A DNA stretch of 64,000 nt from Caulobacter segnis (GCF_023935105.1 NZ_CP096040.1:4755001-4819000); one strand, 5' to 3'. Counted from the first letter of the stretch, positions 1 to 10,202 are shown. Translations and numbers: made by a program. Notes: a model not told the origin generated them from the letters alone.

Positions 1-1
1 G

Positions 2-721
2 AGCTCGATCGACGAGCTGGCGTCGGTTTTCGCGCGGTATGACACCGTGATCGGTTGCGCGGGCTATGCCGCCGGGATCGACACGCCGATGAAGTTGGCC
101 AAGGCCGCGTTACGGTCGGGGATTCCGCGTTATTTCCCCTGGCAGTTCGGCGTCGACTTCGAAGCGATCGGACGCGGCGGCCCGCAGGACATCTTCGACG
201 CCCAGCTCGACGTTCGGGAGCTGCTCCGTTCGCAAGACAAGACCGAGTGGGTCGTCATCTCGACCGGCATGTTCATGAGTTATCTGTTCGAACCGGAGTT
301 CGGCGTCGTCGATCTGGAAAATAGCGCGGTTCACGCTCTCGGCAGTCTCGACACCGCCGTCACGCTGACAACGCCCGACGACATCGGGAGGCTCACCGCC
401 GAGGTTGTGTTCTTCCAACCGACCATCCGCAACGAGATCGTGTTCCTGGCCGGCGACACCGTCACCTACGGCGAGGTGGCGGATAGGCTGGAAGCGGCCC
501 TTGATCGACCGTTCGGCCGGTCCGAGTGGACTGTACCTTTCCTGATGGACGAGCTGGCGGACGATCCCAGGAACATGATGCGCAAGTACCGCGCGGCCTT
601 CGCCATCGGGCGCGGGGTTGCCTGGGACAAGGCTGGAACCTTCAATGCGCGCCAGGCGATCCAGGTGACCGACTTGGCGGCGTGGATTGGCGCGAACCTA
701 ACTCCATCTTCAAACGCATAG
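2..721 (+). CDS. NmrA-like NAD(P)-binding oxidoreductase, 5' end outside the window
   Basis: The reading frame is open from base 2, so the start and the N-terminal Rossmann dinucleotide motif lie upstream of the window. The visible part has hallmarks of the NmrA / isoflavone-reductase-like atypical SDR family: a segment about a gradient of position IPRYFPWQFGVDFE (the family's 'rfiPSeFG' region), then a substrate-loop segment and a C-terminal part with GDTVTYGEVADRLE, which resembles the 'lt..ela..l' helix of this family. The GTG at 47 is internal to the frame and is not taken as the start. These proteins bind NAD(P) and either reduce small aromatic substrates or sense redox state; which one applies here cannot be told. 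It is followed by about 490 bases without a gene. Confidence 0.75.
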   Translation, partial: SSIDELASVFARYDTVIGCAGYAAGIDTPMKLAKAALRSGIPRYFPWQFGVDFEAIGRGGPQDIFDAQLDVRELLRSQDKTEWVVISTGMFMSYLFEPEFGVVDLENSAVHALGSLDTAVTLTTPDDIGRLTAEVVFFQPTIRNEIVFLAGDTVTYGEVADRLEAALDRPFGRSEWTVPFLMDELADDPRNMMRKYRAAFAIGRGVAWDKAGTFNARQAIQVTDLAAWIGANLTPSSNA

Positions 722-1215
722 GCATCGGGGGCGAGAAAAGGAGCGCTCCTCGCAGGTCGCAATGTCCGGTCCCTTTCCCGATAGTTCTCTCTCAGCTTGG
801 GCAAGAACTGTCGGGAGAGGAGCCCCGATTTCCGCTTTCCACCATTCTCGGTCGATCCGAACGTCCGTGTCGCCGACCAGGTCGCGCCAGTTGCTGCCGT
901 TAGCGCACCTCCGGAAACCGGACATTTAGCGCGCTAGTGAAGGGACAGTAGCTGCCTTTAGGCCGTCGCCAGGAACTGGACATCGCTAGCCCGAACTCGG
1001 CCTTTAATGATGATCTCTGCACCCCGCCACTGCACTCGCTCACCGAAGCGCTTTGCTTTCTACAATCGGCCCAATCTGAAATTGTCGCGAGGCAACAAGC
1101 TATCTCTCCGCCTGGACACCAGGGCGCCGGCCACTCCGCCATCGGCGATGGCGCGGTTACCGACGTGCGCATGGCAAAGGACGGACGTTGAGCGCACCGA
1201 CCGAGGCGGCGCCGC
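722..1215. other. Non-coding gap with a hairpin
   Basis: No convincing gene is present between the NmrA-like gene and the convergent TPR-glycosyltransferase gene. Short open frames here lack start signals and family resemblance. Phrases such as 'ggaaccggacatt' and 'aggaactggacat' resemble degenerate pieces of the dispersed intergenic repeats near 40.4, 41.4 and 43.4 kb. Confidence 0.5.
776..816. repeat. Inverted repeat / hairpin downstream of the NmrA-like gene
   Basis: The arms 776-788 and 804-816 (tcccgatagttct / agaactgtcggga) pair over 13 positions with one mismatch around a 15-base loop. It lies 55 bases beyond the stop codon of the upstream gene and before a convergent gene, so a transcription-termination role is possible, but there is no T tract after either arm. 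Confidence 0.4.
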
Positions 1216-2492
1216 TCAATCCATCGGGCCGGAGGTGCGGGCGGCCGACCCGATCAACGTGGCTGCGGCCTTGATCACCGAGTCCCACTGGCGGGGCGCC
1301 GCTTGGCGGTGGATGACCATCGTGGGGTACCAAGGGCTATCTTTCCGATCGAGCATCCAACGCCAATCAGGCGCGAACGGCAGTAGAACTGAGACCGGGA
1401 CCGCCGAGGCCCCCGCGAGGTGGGCGACGGACGTATCCACGCTAACCAAGCGCTCCAGGCTCTGCAAAATTGCCAGGGTGTCGGCGAAGTCCATGATCTC
1501 GCCGCCGAGATTGATCAGAGGCGCGCGGCCGAAATATCCGCCGATTTCCGCTTGGGCCGGGCCCTTCTGCAGTGAGACCAAGGCTACGCCGTCGAGATCC
1601 GTTAGGGGCGCCAGTTGGGACAGGCGCATCGACCGGTTGGCGTCGTTGCCGTGCGCCGGACGGCCAGCCCACGCCAAGCCGATGCGGCGATAGCCGGGAG
1701 AAACGAGTTCGTCCAGTCGACGGCGCCAGCGCTCTACAAGCGCCTGGTCGGCGCGGAGATAGGGGTTTGCGGCCGGGATGGCCGCTGGATCGCCGCCCAA
1801 TCTATGTGGCAGGCCGGACAGGGGCGCCCAAGCGTCGAAGTCCGGGATGGTGTCCCAGGTCAGGTGGATGTCGCCGAGATAGGGGCGCAGTTGCTTCAGG
1901 ATCGGCGCGATCTCGCGGCTGCACGCCATCATCGCCTCGGGCGCACGCCGAGCCACCAGAGGCAGGTATCGGCAAAATTGGATAACATCGCCAAAGCCTT
2001 GGTCCGCCACCAGCAGGAGGCGGCCAGGCGCAAGCGGTCGTCCGTCCCACTGCGGCCGAATCCCGCCATTCGGGCCGGTCACCACCGCGGGCGGAAGCGG
2101 CGGCTCGGCGCCCGGCAAGCCGTAGCGCCACTCGTACTCCCCCAGCCCTCATCGAACCGTCCCGTCGCCAGCAGGACTTCGGCGAGTTCGAAATGCGGCC
2201 CCGCCGCCTCGGGCGCCAGCGCGATCGCTCGGCGCTGGCAGGCCTCGGCGCGGTCGAGCTCTAGCCGGTCGGCAAAGGCGATCCCCAGATTGTACCAGGC
2301 ATCGGCGTTGTCCTGTCCCAATCGCAGAGCATGCCTCCCGTGAGCGATCGCCTCGTCCAGCCGCCCTTCCCTACGCCGAATTTCGCAAAGGTCGCTGTGG
2401 ACCGTCGGGTCGTCCGAGGCCTGGTCGACCGATACCGATTGAGGCCCGGACTGGAGGATGTCCGCCAGCCGGCGATCGCGTTCAGACGTCAT
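1216..2492 (-). pseudogene. TPR plus glycosyltransferase-9-like protein, broken by one frameshift
   Basis: Two minus-strand frames together encode one protein of about 425 residues. The N-terminal part (from ATG at 2492) has TPR motifs (DNADAWYNLGIAF, AGPHFELAEVLLATGRFDEG). The C-terminal part (from about 2118 down) has DQGFGDVIQFCRYLPLV and VSVDTSVAHLAGA, the donor-site pattern of GT9/heptosyltransferase-like domains that follow TPRs in alphaproteobacteria. The frames meet at a C5 run (2139-2143): adding one C restores GWGEYEWRYGL, the sequence expected in this family. The gene overlaps the end of the upstream sulfotransferase gene by 11 bases, so the two are translationally coupled. The break may be a sequencing undercall. 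Likely role: sugar transfer to a surface protein or polysaccharide. Confidence 0.8.
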
Positions 2493-4287
2493 AGCCGAGC
2501 GCCTCGATGGTGGGCTCCAAGATCTCCAGCGCCGGCTGCAGGTGGCGCAAATAGCTGCGATAACGATAGACCGAGCGGTCGTAGAGCTTCTCGGTGACCT
2601 GGGCGTAGCTGGCTGTGCGGGCGTAGCGTTCGTTGGTGTCGAAGCGCAGGCAGCGCGCATCGAAGTCCAGGCCCACGAAGGCCAGCAGCCGGCGCACATT
2701 GCCCTCCAGATCGCCGACTAGATCCTCGTAGCGCACCGGCAGGTAGCGCAGGGCCATTTCCGACCGATAGTGGGCGACGAGGCCGAGGACCCGCGCCAGA
2801 TGCAGCGCGGCGGTCTCGACGTCGGTTGAGCAATTGTAGCCGTGCGTGAGGTTGTTGAAGGTCATCGACAGCACGATGTCGAGCGGGTGGCGGACCAGGT
2901 GGACAAGGGGCGCATCGGGGAACATCAGTCCGATCAGGCCCAGATGAGTCTCGTTGAAGGGCGTCTTGTCCGTGAAGAACCGCTCGCCGGCCATCGGCGG
3001 CAGGCGTAGGCGGGCGCGCCTCAGATAATCGTCGCGCAGCTCTTCCAGGCCGTCGCGGCGATCGCCCATCCATAGCTCGGCCAACGCGGCGGGATAGGCC
3101 ACCGGGCTGTCGAACCGCGCCGGCATGGAGGCCACGATCGGCTCCATCAACCCCAGTTCGTCGCCCGCGACGACGTCGGGATGGGCCGAGAGGATCTGTT
3201 CGACTAGGGTCGTGCCCGAGCGCGGCGCGCCGACGGTGAACAATGGTTGGGCCCCGGGCGCGGGCGTCCGGATCCGCGGCAGCATCCGCAGCCGGCCGGC
3301 GGTGAAGAAGTCGAACAGCTGAGCGGTCCGTCGCGCCGCTTCGGCCGCGGCATAGGCATAGCCATGGCTTCGCACCTGGGCCTTGCCGGCGACGGCGGCG
3401 GCGAAGGCCTCGTCGTAGCGGCCCAGCCGGTCGAGGATGCGGGCCCGCGCCAGCAGCTCGTCGAAATTCGGACTGCCACGACGACGCTCGCTTTCGTCCA
3501 GCAAGGCCAGCGCCGCCTCGTGAGCGCCCTGCCGCGTCAACAGCGCGGCTTCGAAGGCCCCGGTCTCCAGGGTGGGATCCAGGGCCTTGGCTTGCGCCAG
3601 ATATTCGGCGGCCAGGGCCAGGTCGCGACCAGCTTCTTCGGTCTGGGCCCGGCCCAGCCACGTCAGACCGACGCTCGGATCCAGGTCCGTGGCCTCGGCG
3701 TAGAGCGCGCGCGCCTCGTCCAGACGCCCTTGCAGCTTCAGGCACCACGCCAGATTGGCCAGGGTGATGGCGTCGCGCGGGCCGATCTCCAGAGCGCGGG
3801 AATAGTGGAACTCGCCGGCATGCGGCTTGTCGGCCTGGGTCAGGACGTTGGCCAGCAGCACGTGGGACAAGGCCTGATCGGGCGCCAGGCGAACCGCGTT
3901 TCGCGCCTGGATCTCGGCGTCCTCCAGCCGCCCCAGACGAAGCAGTTGCAGGGCCAGTTCCTGGGTCGCGGCCGTATCGTTCGGCGACAGCGCCTGCAGG
4001 CGCAGCAGCACCGCGACCTGGGCTGCCACCGGGCCCGTCGCGGCTAGAAGGCGCGCGAAAAGAGACAGGGCGTCGATCCGATCGGGCGCGCGGTCGAGGA
4101 CTTGCCGGCAAAGCGCGAGCGCCAGATCGGTATCGTCAGCCTCCGCGGCCGCCACGCTTCGCGTCAGGTCGTCGGCGAACGCGTGCTCGGCGAACGGCGG
4201 GACGAAGGCGCTCTGGGCGCAGCACCGGACGGCGCGCAAGCCGCTTCCGCAGTCGCAGGCGTCTTCGGAGTCGGTGGAGTTGGTCAC
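2482..4287 (-). CDS. TPR-containing sulfotransferase
   Basis: The 601-residue protein begins with a cysteine-rich stretch (CDCGSGLRAVRCC) resembling a SEC-C metal-binding motif, continues with about seven TPR units (residues 40-300) and ends with a sulfotransferase domain. GAPRSGTTLVEQIL near residue 350 is the 5'-phosphosulfate loop that binds PAPS, and LVRHPLDIVLSMTFNN near 460 is the 3'-phosphate site. Such proteins transfer sulfate to a protein or glycan, with the TPRs likely holding the acceptor. The gene is transcribed together with the TPR-glycosyltransferase downstream (11-base overlap) and divergently from a very large autotransporter, which suggests a surface modification role (inference). 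Confidence 0.88.
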   Translation of the reverse strand: MTNSTDSEDACDCGSGLRAVRCCAQSAFVPPFAEHAFADDLTRSVAAAEADDTDLALALCRQVLDRAPDRIDALSLFARLLAATGPVAAQVAVLLRLQALSPNDTAATQELALQLLRLGRLEDAEIQARNAVRLAPDQALSHVLLANVLTQADKPHAGEFHYSRALEIGPRDAITLANLAWCLKLQGRLDEARALYAEATDLDPSVGLTWLGRAQTEEAGRDLALAAEYLAQAKALDPTLETGAFEAALLTRQGAHEAALALLDESERRRGSPNFDELLARARILDRLGRYDEAFAAAVAGKAQVRSHGYAYAAAEAARRTAQLFDFFTAGRLRMLPRIRTPAPGAQPLFTVGAPRSGTTLVEQILSAHPDVVAGDELGLMEPIVASMPARFDSPVAYPAALAELWMGDRRDGLEELRDDYLRRARLRLPPMAGERFFTDKTPFNETHLGLIGLMFPDAPLVHLVRHPLDIVLSMTFNNLTHGYNCSTDVETAALHLARVLGLVAHYRSEMALRYLPVRYEDLVGDLEGNVRRLLAFVGLDFDARCLRFDTNERYARTASYAQVTEKLYDRSVYRYRSYLRHLQPALEILEPTIEALGYDV

Positions 4288-4501
4288 GAAAGCTGGAACA
4301 CGTTTGCCGAGGGATGCGCCGCATCCGAGCCGGCGCGCCGTCGCGCGAACCTATGGGGCGTCGCAATCGAGGACAAGCGCCCCCTGCGCCCACAGCGATC
4401 GACCCATTTTGGGTTTAGCGGGACAATATCCTTCTCAACGTTAACGAAAGTGGACCTTTTTGTGGCGACCTTGCGGCGAAATCACTTTCCTGGTGCAGTT
4501 C

Positions 4502-7500
4502 ATGTCTCAGCGTCCCCCGGTCGACCCCAGCTCGCGTCAACAGAGCCTGGGACTGGCGCCCCCCTCCGGCGGCGCTGGCATAACCCTTCCGGTCGGAGGC
4601 CGCACGGCAAAGAGCCAGACCCGCCACCGCCTGATGTCCAGCCTGCGGCTGCCCCTGCTGGCGGCGCCGGCCCTGATCGGGGTCTCCCTGGCCAATCCGG
4701 TCGAAGCCCAGACGACGATCTCGACCAACCGGACGTCAACCTACAGCTTGGGCGGCGGGATCACCGCGCTCACCATCAACCCCGGCGTCTCGGTCACGAC
4801 CCTCTCCAACGCCGCCATCTCCGGCGGCGCCGGCGCGTCCACGGGCGTCGTGATCACCAACAAGGGCACGCTGAACTCGACCGACACCGGCCCTTCGGGA
4901 TATGGCGTCAGTCTCACCAACGCGGGCACGGTGATCAACCAGGGCTCGATCAACGGCCAGGGCAATGCGGGCATCCGTCTGGTGGGCGGCGGCCGGACCG
5001 ACAACCAGGCCTCGGCGGAAATCACCAGCGACAACTACGGCATCTGGATCGGCGGCGGCACGGCCTCGGTCGTCAACGCCGGCAGCATCGGCACTGGCGG
5101 ACACGGCATCTACCTGACCGGCGGCGCCACGACGGTGAACAACAGCGGCTCGGTCATTTCCGGCGCCGTCGGCCTCTACCAGACGGCGGGATCAGCGACG
5201 ATCGTCAACAGCGGCAAGCTGCAGGGCAACACCTACGGCGTGCGCCTCGGGACCTCGGGCGTCATCACCAACACCGGCACTATCGCCGGGATCGGCGCCA
5301 GTTCCTCCGGCGTTCGCCTCCTGAGCGGCGGCACAATCATCAATGCGGGCACGATCACGTCCGGATCGGGCGGCAGCGCCGTCGCGCTGGTTGCTGGCGG
5401 CACGCTCAAGCTGCAGACCGGGTCAATAATGGTCGGCAATGTCACAGGCGGCTCCACCGGCGTGCTCGTCCTGGAAGGAACCGGCAGCTTTTCAAACACC
5501 ACCACCGGCTTCGCGTCCCTGACCATGACCGGTAGCGACTGGACCATTGGAGGTGCGGTCACCGCGACCAACACCCAGGTGCAGGCCGGTACGCTCAAGG
5601 TCAACGGGACGCTGACCAGCAGCGGCGGCGTTCAGGTCGATAGCGGCGCGACGCTGGCCGGCACGGGCACGAGCAGCGGCGTCGTGGTTCAGTCGGGCGG
5701 CATCCTGGCGCCGGGCTCGGCCACTTCGGTCGGCGTCCTGACCCTGACCGGAAACTATACCGCCCAGGCCGGAAGCAAATTGGTCATCAACGCCACGGCG
5801 ACCGCGGCCAGCCGACTGACCATCGGAGGGACGGCCAGCCTGGATGGCGAACTCAACATCCAGGCGGCGACAGACGACTATAGCGGCAGCCCGACCTTCG
5901 TCGTGCTGAGCAGCACGGGGACGCTTTCGGGCACCTTCTCCTCGGTGACCAGCACGGCCAACGTGACGCCGACCGTGACCTACGACACGATCGCCAAGCA
6001 GGTTCGCGTACAGCTCGTGACCGTCTCGAGCGGCGGCGGTGGCGGTGGCGGTGGCGGTGGCGTTCCGGAGACGCCAGCGATCATCGACGGCAGCCAGCCG
6101 TTCTTCGGCAACGGCGATCGCGCGGTGACCAGTCAGACGGTCACTTTCGATGGCGGCCTGCTGAAGCCGGGTCAATCGCTGTCCATCGCGCAGTCGGTCA
6201 ATATGCTGTCGACAGGCGGAACCATCGACGCCAACGGCCAGACGATCGCGCTGAAGGGCGCCATCAGCGGCGCCGGGCAGCTCGCCATCCAAGGCCAGGG
6301 CTCGGTGATCGCCAGCGGTACGATCTCCAACACGGGCGGTCTGGCTGTCCGCGACAACGGCGCCCTGGTGATCGCCAACGGCGGCATCGTGGCCGCGCCG
6401 GTCCTCGCCGCGAGCGGCGGCTCGCTGACGGTTCAGGCCGGCGCGGGCGTCGGCGGCGCGGTGACCGTCGACGGCGGTGCCCTGACCGTAAACGAAAACG
6501 GAGCCATCAATGGCGCCGTCACCATCAAGGACGGCGGCAAGGCCCAGGTCGACGGCGCCATCATGGCTTCGGTCGATGTCTCCAAGAGTGAGCTCAAGAT
6601 CGGTCAGACCGGCAGCGTCGGCGCCCTGACCATCGGCGAGTCCGGCAGCGCGACGGTCGACGGCAAAGCCATGGTCGCGGTCGACGTGACCAAGGGCCAG
6701 CTGACCATCGGCGCGACCGGCAGCGCCGGGTCCGTGAACGTGACTCAAGGCGGCGTGGCGCGCATCGACGGCGCCGTCGCGGGCGCCGTCCAGCTGGGCC
6801 AAGGCTCGGTCACGATCGGCGCCGGCGGTTCGGCCGGCGGTCTCGCCATCGGCCAGGGCGGCGTGGCGACGCTGGACGGCAAGACGGGCGCGGTCAGCGT
6901 CAATCAGGGCCAGCTGACCCTCGGCTCGTCCGGCGACGCGACCGCACTAGTCGTGAGCCAGAACGGCCAGGCCCAAATCGACGGCAAGATCACGAACGGG
7001 GTGCAGGTCGACCAGGGCGTCGTGAAGATCGGCGCCAGCGGCGCCGTCGGCGGCTTGACGGTCGGCCAGGGCGGCGTGGCCACTCTGGACGGCTCGGTCA
7101 CCGGTGACGTGGGCGTCACCCAAGGGACCATCGACGTCGGCGGCTCGGTGGCCGGAACCACGACCGTCACCGACGGCCGCCTTAACCTGGCCGCCAGCGG
7201 CAACCTGGGTTCGCTGGTCTTGGCTCAGGGCGGCACGCTGACCGGCACGGGCACGGTGCGTGGCCCCGCCACGCTCTCGGGTCTGATCTCGCCGGGCAAT
7301 TCGCCGGGCGTGCTGACCTTCAAGGCGCCGGTGACCATGACCGCCACTGCCGTTTTGAGGATGGAAATCGACGGCCCGACCGCCGGCGTTGGCGCGGGCC
7401 ACCACGACGCCCTAGTCGTCCAGGGTGGCAGCTTCACGGCCGCCGGCACGCTGACGCCCGTGCTGCGCGGGATCAGCGGCGACGCGACCAACACCTACAC

Positions 7501-8743
7501 CCCGGACCTGGGCCAGACCTTCGTCATCATCACCGCCGATGGCGGCGTTCAAGGCCGGTTCTCGACGCTGACCCAGCCGAACGCCGGCCTGTCGGCAGGC
7601 ACACGTCTGGAGGCTCTGTACGACGCCAACCGGATCCGCCTGGTTGTGACGCCGACCAGCTACGTGGCCTATGCCGGCACGCGCAACCAGCTGGAAGTAG
7701 CCGCGGCCCTGGACGCTCAGCGTCCGTCCGTCGGAACCGCCTCGCCCCTGTTCGACCAGATCTACGCCCAGACGCGCTCCAGCCTGGCCCGCACGCAGGA
7801 CGAACTGTCGGGCAAGCTGCACGCCGACCTTCTGGCCGCCGAGCTCACAAGCCGCCGGATCGTCGGCCAAGCTTTGGCGGATCGCCTGGCCGGACGCCGC
7901 ACTGGCGACCAAGACGTCGCCACAGCGGTTTGGGGCAAGCCGATCGGCGCGTATGCCGAGACCGACAGCGATGGCAACGCCGCCGGCGCGGTCCAGCGTA
8001 TCGGCGGCCTGATGTTCGGCGCCGACCGCGCCTTCGCCGGCAACGCCTTCGCCGGCGCCAGCGTGGGCTATCTGCGCAACAAGACCGAGTCGAAGTCGGG
8101 CCTTGGCCAAGGCGTCGCCGAAAGCTACCAGGCCTCGCTCTACGGCGGCCTGGGGCTGGGCCGCGCGGTCGTCGAGGCTTCGGTCGGCTATGCCTACACC
8201 GAGTTCGACACCAGCCGCGAGGTCGTGGTCGGCGCCCTTCGCCAGGTCGCCCAAGGCGATGCGCACGGCCACGACCTGACGGCGGAAGTCGCCGCCAGCC
8301 GCCGCTTCGTCATGGGCCCGTCCGCCTGGATCGAACCGCGCGCCGGCGTCAGCGTCGATCGCCTCTCGCGCAAGGGCTTCACGGAGACCGGCGCGGCGAT
8401 CCTGGGCCTGCGCGTCGACGCGGCGGACATGACCGCGGCTCGCAGCGCCATCGGCGTGCGCTTCGGCGCACGGACGGAGAAAGGCGCCTGGGTCGTCCAG
8501 CCGACTGCCAGCCTCGGCTGGGCGCACGACTTTGCCGACATCACCGCGGTCAGCGACAATGTGCTGAACGGCGTGGCCTTCTCGGCGGCCTCCAGCCGTC
8601 CCGGCCGCGATGCGCTGCTGGTCGGGCTGGGAAGCGACTTCCGTCTGGGCGACCGGATGAAGGCGGGCTTCCAGATCCAGGACGCCTACCGTCGCCGCGA
8701 GAACACCGTCGCGGCCTCGATCGACTTGTCCTGGACCTTCTAG
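4502..8743 (+). CDS. Large autotransporter (type Va) with beta-helical passenger and C-terminal barrel
   Basis: About 1413 residues. A hydrophobic signal segment (MSSLRLPLLAAPALIGVSLA...VEAQ) starts only at residue 45, so either the start is the ATG at 4634 or the protein has an extended signal peptide; a TTG at 4460 is also in frame, and no start has a strong ribosome site. The passenger (about residues 70-1000) is rich in Gly, Thr, Asn and Val and built from short repeats (NAGTI, GGVATLDG, GSAGGL) typical of a right-handed beta-helix, with a run of Gly near residue 515. A helical linker leads to a barrel (about 1140-1413) ending in aromatic DLSWTF, the outer-membrane insertion signal. Likely an adhesin or surface protein. 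It is divergent from the sulfotransferase/glycosyltransferase pair. Confidence 0.92.
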   Translation: MSQRPPVDPSSRQQSLGLAPPSGGAGITLPVGGRTAKSQTRHRLMSSLRLPLLAAPALIGVSLANPVEAQTTISTNRTSTYSLGGGITALTINPGVSVTTLSNAAISGGAGASTGVVITNKGTLNSTDTGPSGYGVSLTNAGTVINQGSINGQGNAGIRLVGGGRTDNQASAEITSDNYGIWIGGGTASVVNAGSIGTGGHGIYLTGGATTVNNSGSVISGAVGLYQTAGSATIVNSGKLQGNTYGVRLGTSGVITNTGTIAGIGASSSGVRLLSGGTIINAGTITSGSGGSAVALVAGGTLKLQTGSIMVGNVTGGSTGVLVLEGTGSFSNTTTGFASLTMTGSDWTIGGAVTATNTQVQAGTLKVNGTLTSSGGVQVDSGATLAGTGTSSGVVVQSGGILAPGSATSVGVLTLTGNYTAQAGSKLVINATATAASRLTIGGTASLDGELNIQAATDDYSGSPTFVVLSSTGTLSGTFSSVTSTANVTPTVTYDTIAKQVRVQLVTVSSGGGGGGGGGGVPETPAIIDGSQPFFGNGDRAVTSQTVTFDGGLLKPGQSLSIAQSVNMLSTGGTIDANGQTIALKGAISGAGQLAIQGQGSVIASGTISNTGGLAVRDNGALVIANGGIVAAPVLAASGGSLTVQAGAGVGGAVTVDGGALTVNENGAINGAVTIKDGGKAQVDGAIMASVDVSKSELKIGQTGSVGALTIGESGSATVDGKAMVAVDVTKGQLTIGATGSAGSVNVTQGGVARIDGAVAGAVQLGQGSVTIGAGGSAGGLAIGQGGVATLDGKTGAVSVNQGQLTLGSSGDATALVVSQNGQAQIDGKITNGVQVDQGVVKIGASGAVGGLTVGQGGVATLDGSVTGDVGVTQGTIDVGGSVAGTTTVTDGRLNLAASGNLGSLVLAQGGTLTGTGTVRGPATLSGLISPGNSPGVLTFKAPVTMTATAVLRMEIDGPTAGVGAGHHDALVVQGGSFTAAGTLTPVLRGISGDATNTYTPDLGQTFVIITADGGVQGRFSTLTQPNAGLSAGTRLEALYDANRIRLVVTPTSYVAYAGTRNQLEVAAALDAQRPSVGTASPLFDQIYAQTRSSLARTQDELSGKLHADLLAAELTSRRIVGQALADRLAGRRTGDQDVATAVWGKPIGAYAETDSDGNAAGAVQRIGGLMFGADRAFAGNAFAGASVGYLRNKTESKSGLGQGVAESYQASLYGGLGLGRAVVEASVGYAYTEFDTSREVVVGALRQVAQGDAHGHDLTAEVAASRRFVMGPSAWIEPRAGVSVDRLSRKGFTETGAAILGLRVDAADMTAARSAIGVRFGARTEKGAWVVQPTASLGWAHDFADITAVSDNVLNGVAFSAASSRPGRDALLVGLGSDFRLGDRMKAGFQIQDAYRRRENTVAASIDLSWTF

Positions 8744-9136
8744 GTCGGTCTGGATCGGCGTCAGCGGCGGCAAGCGAGCCACAAGTCTCTACCGCGATGG
8801 AAGCTTGCCCCCGCTGGGCGCGCCGAGGGCGTTTACATGCGGTCCTTGGCCGCATTGGCGTTCTTAGGCGCGCAGCCCGAGAAGTCGGCTTCGCGCGTCA
8901 AAAGCGCAAATGGCGTCTATCCGTTGGCGTGACGTCTCGATGGCGCCAATTGCAGACATTGGCCTACCTGCGGGAACGCGACGCACGGAACAAGTGGTCG
9001 ATGTGACCGTCTAGCCTGAGCGGACGGTGGCGAAGTCGATACTCATCCAGTCCTAGGTTTGGCCGCGCCAAGCATGGCCTTGATCCGGCCATGCGCGACG
9101 ACGAAACTGGTGTCGTCCCACCACCAAGAGCATCCA
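8744..9136. other. Gap without a recognised gene
   Basis: About 390 bases between the autotransporter and the Tat-exported protein. Open frames crossing this stretch are continuations of shadow frames. No strong terminator, promoter or repeat could be defined; the phrase 'gccaattgcagacattggc' at about 8945 is a weak inverted repeat. Confidence 0.5.
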
Positions 9137-9835
9137 ATGTCCGGCCAAGCTCAGACCCGGCGAGCCGCGATCGGCGGCGCCGCCGTGTCGATCGCCTCTG
9201 CCAGTTCCCTGGCGACCCTCGCCGCGCCCCGCGTCGTCGGCGCGGGATTGGAAACCGGAGCGATCCGGGCCATCGGCGTTGAGACGGCGCAGATCGATTA
9301 TCAGGGCCGTCGCGCCCTGCGCGCCACGGCGCTGGAAAAGGCCCCGGGGCTTGACAGGCTGGTGATGCTGGATACGCCAGCCTTCGGCGACGGCGTCATC
9401 GAGGCGTGGATAAGCGGCGCCCCCAGCCCCACGGCCAGCGCCACGGCGCGAGGCTTCGTCGGCGTCGCCTTCCGGGTGCGCGACGAGGCTAAGCTCGAGG
9501 CCATCTATCTGCGTCCGACAAACGGCCGGGCAGACGACCAGTTACGCCGCAATCATGCCGTTCAGTATATCTCGCACCCGGACTATCCTTGGGAGCGGCT
9601 GCGCGCAGAAGCCCCAGCCAAGTATGAGACCTATGTCGATCTCGAACCTGGTCGGTGGACGCACGTGCGGATCGTGGTGGCGGGCGCCATGGCCCGGCTA
9701 CATGTCGACGGCGCCCAGCAGCCGACACTGATCGTTGGCGACCTCAAGCACGGCCCGGACACCAAGGGCGCCGTGGCGCTTTGGGTTGGCCCTGGCACGC
9801 TGTCGCATTTCAGCGATGTGCGGGTCACGTCCTAG
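9137..9835 (+). CDS. Exported concanavalin A-like (LamG/DUF1080-type) domain protein
   Basis: The ATG at 9137 is chosen because it places a twin-arginine signal (TRRAAIGG followed by a small-residue hydrophobic stretch) at the N-terminus; an earlier in-frame start at 9059 would bury it. The mature part of about 200 residues has alternating beta-strand patterns typical of a jelly-roll lectin/glucanase fold, including GVAFRVRDEAKLEAIYLRP and WTHVRIVVAGAMARLHVDG, seen in secreted sugar-binding or 3-keto-glycoside hydrolase-like domains. No catalytic residues can be assigned. It stands alone, with gaps of more than 350 bases on both sides. Confidence 0.7.
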   Translation: MSGQAQTRRAAIGGAAVSIASASSLATLAAPRVVGAGLETGAIRAIGVETAQIDYQGRRALRATALEKAPGLDRLVMLDTPAFGDGVIEAWISGAPSPTASATARGFVGVAFRVRDEAKLEAIYLRPTNGRADDQLRRNHAVQYISHPDYPWERLRAEAPAKYETYVDLEPGRWTHVRIVVAGAMARLHVDGAQQPTLIVGDLKHGPDTKGAVALWVGPGTLSHFSDVRVTS

Positions 9836-10202
9836 GGCGTCGTGAGGATGAGCCGCTTTAGCGCGACAGCTGGTAATAGCGGCGACGGTCCGTGAGATGA
9901 TCCCGGATTGGGTGCGAGCTTTTGTCCGCCCAAGAGGACCAGTGTTTGCGGCACCCGGACGCCCATTAGCGAAGTGAAGGCTCAGACAGGCGACTATGCC
10001 ACGACGCACACCTTGGACACTAACGGCCGAAATGAGATCTCAGAGTTAGGCACGGCGGCGCTATCAACTGCCGTTGGCATATCTCCAGAAATCGAACGTT
10101 CAGTGCGTAGATTAGGAGGATGTGCGAGCGCCATGGACGAATAGCGAGCAAGCGAACCTCAACAGCCCGCCATCGTGATCGGATTTCCAAGTTGGATGAG
10201 GG
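9836..10202. other. Gap without a recognised gene
   Basis: About 370 bases between convergent genes (exported lectin-like protein and LysR regulator). No coding potential, clear terminator or repeat family could be recognised. Confidence 0.5.

Noticed and set aside
7412..8782. 456-residue open frame antisense to the autotransporter barrel
   Set aside because: The plus strand has the barrel with a correct terminal aromatic residue.
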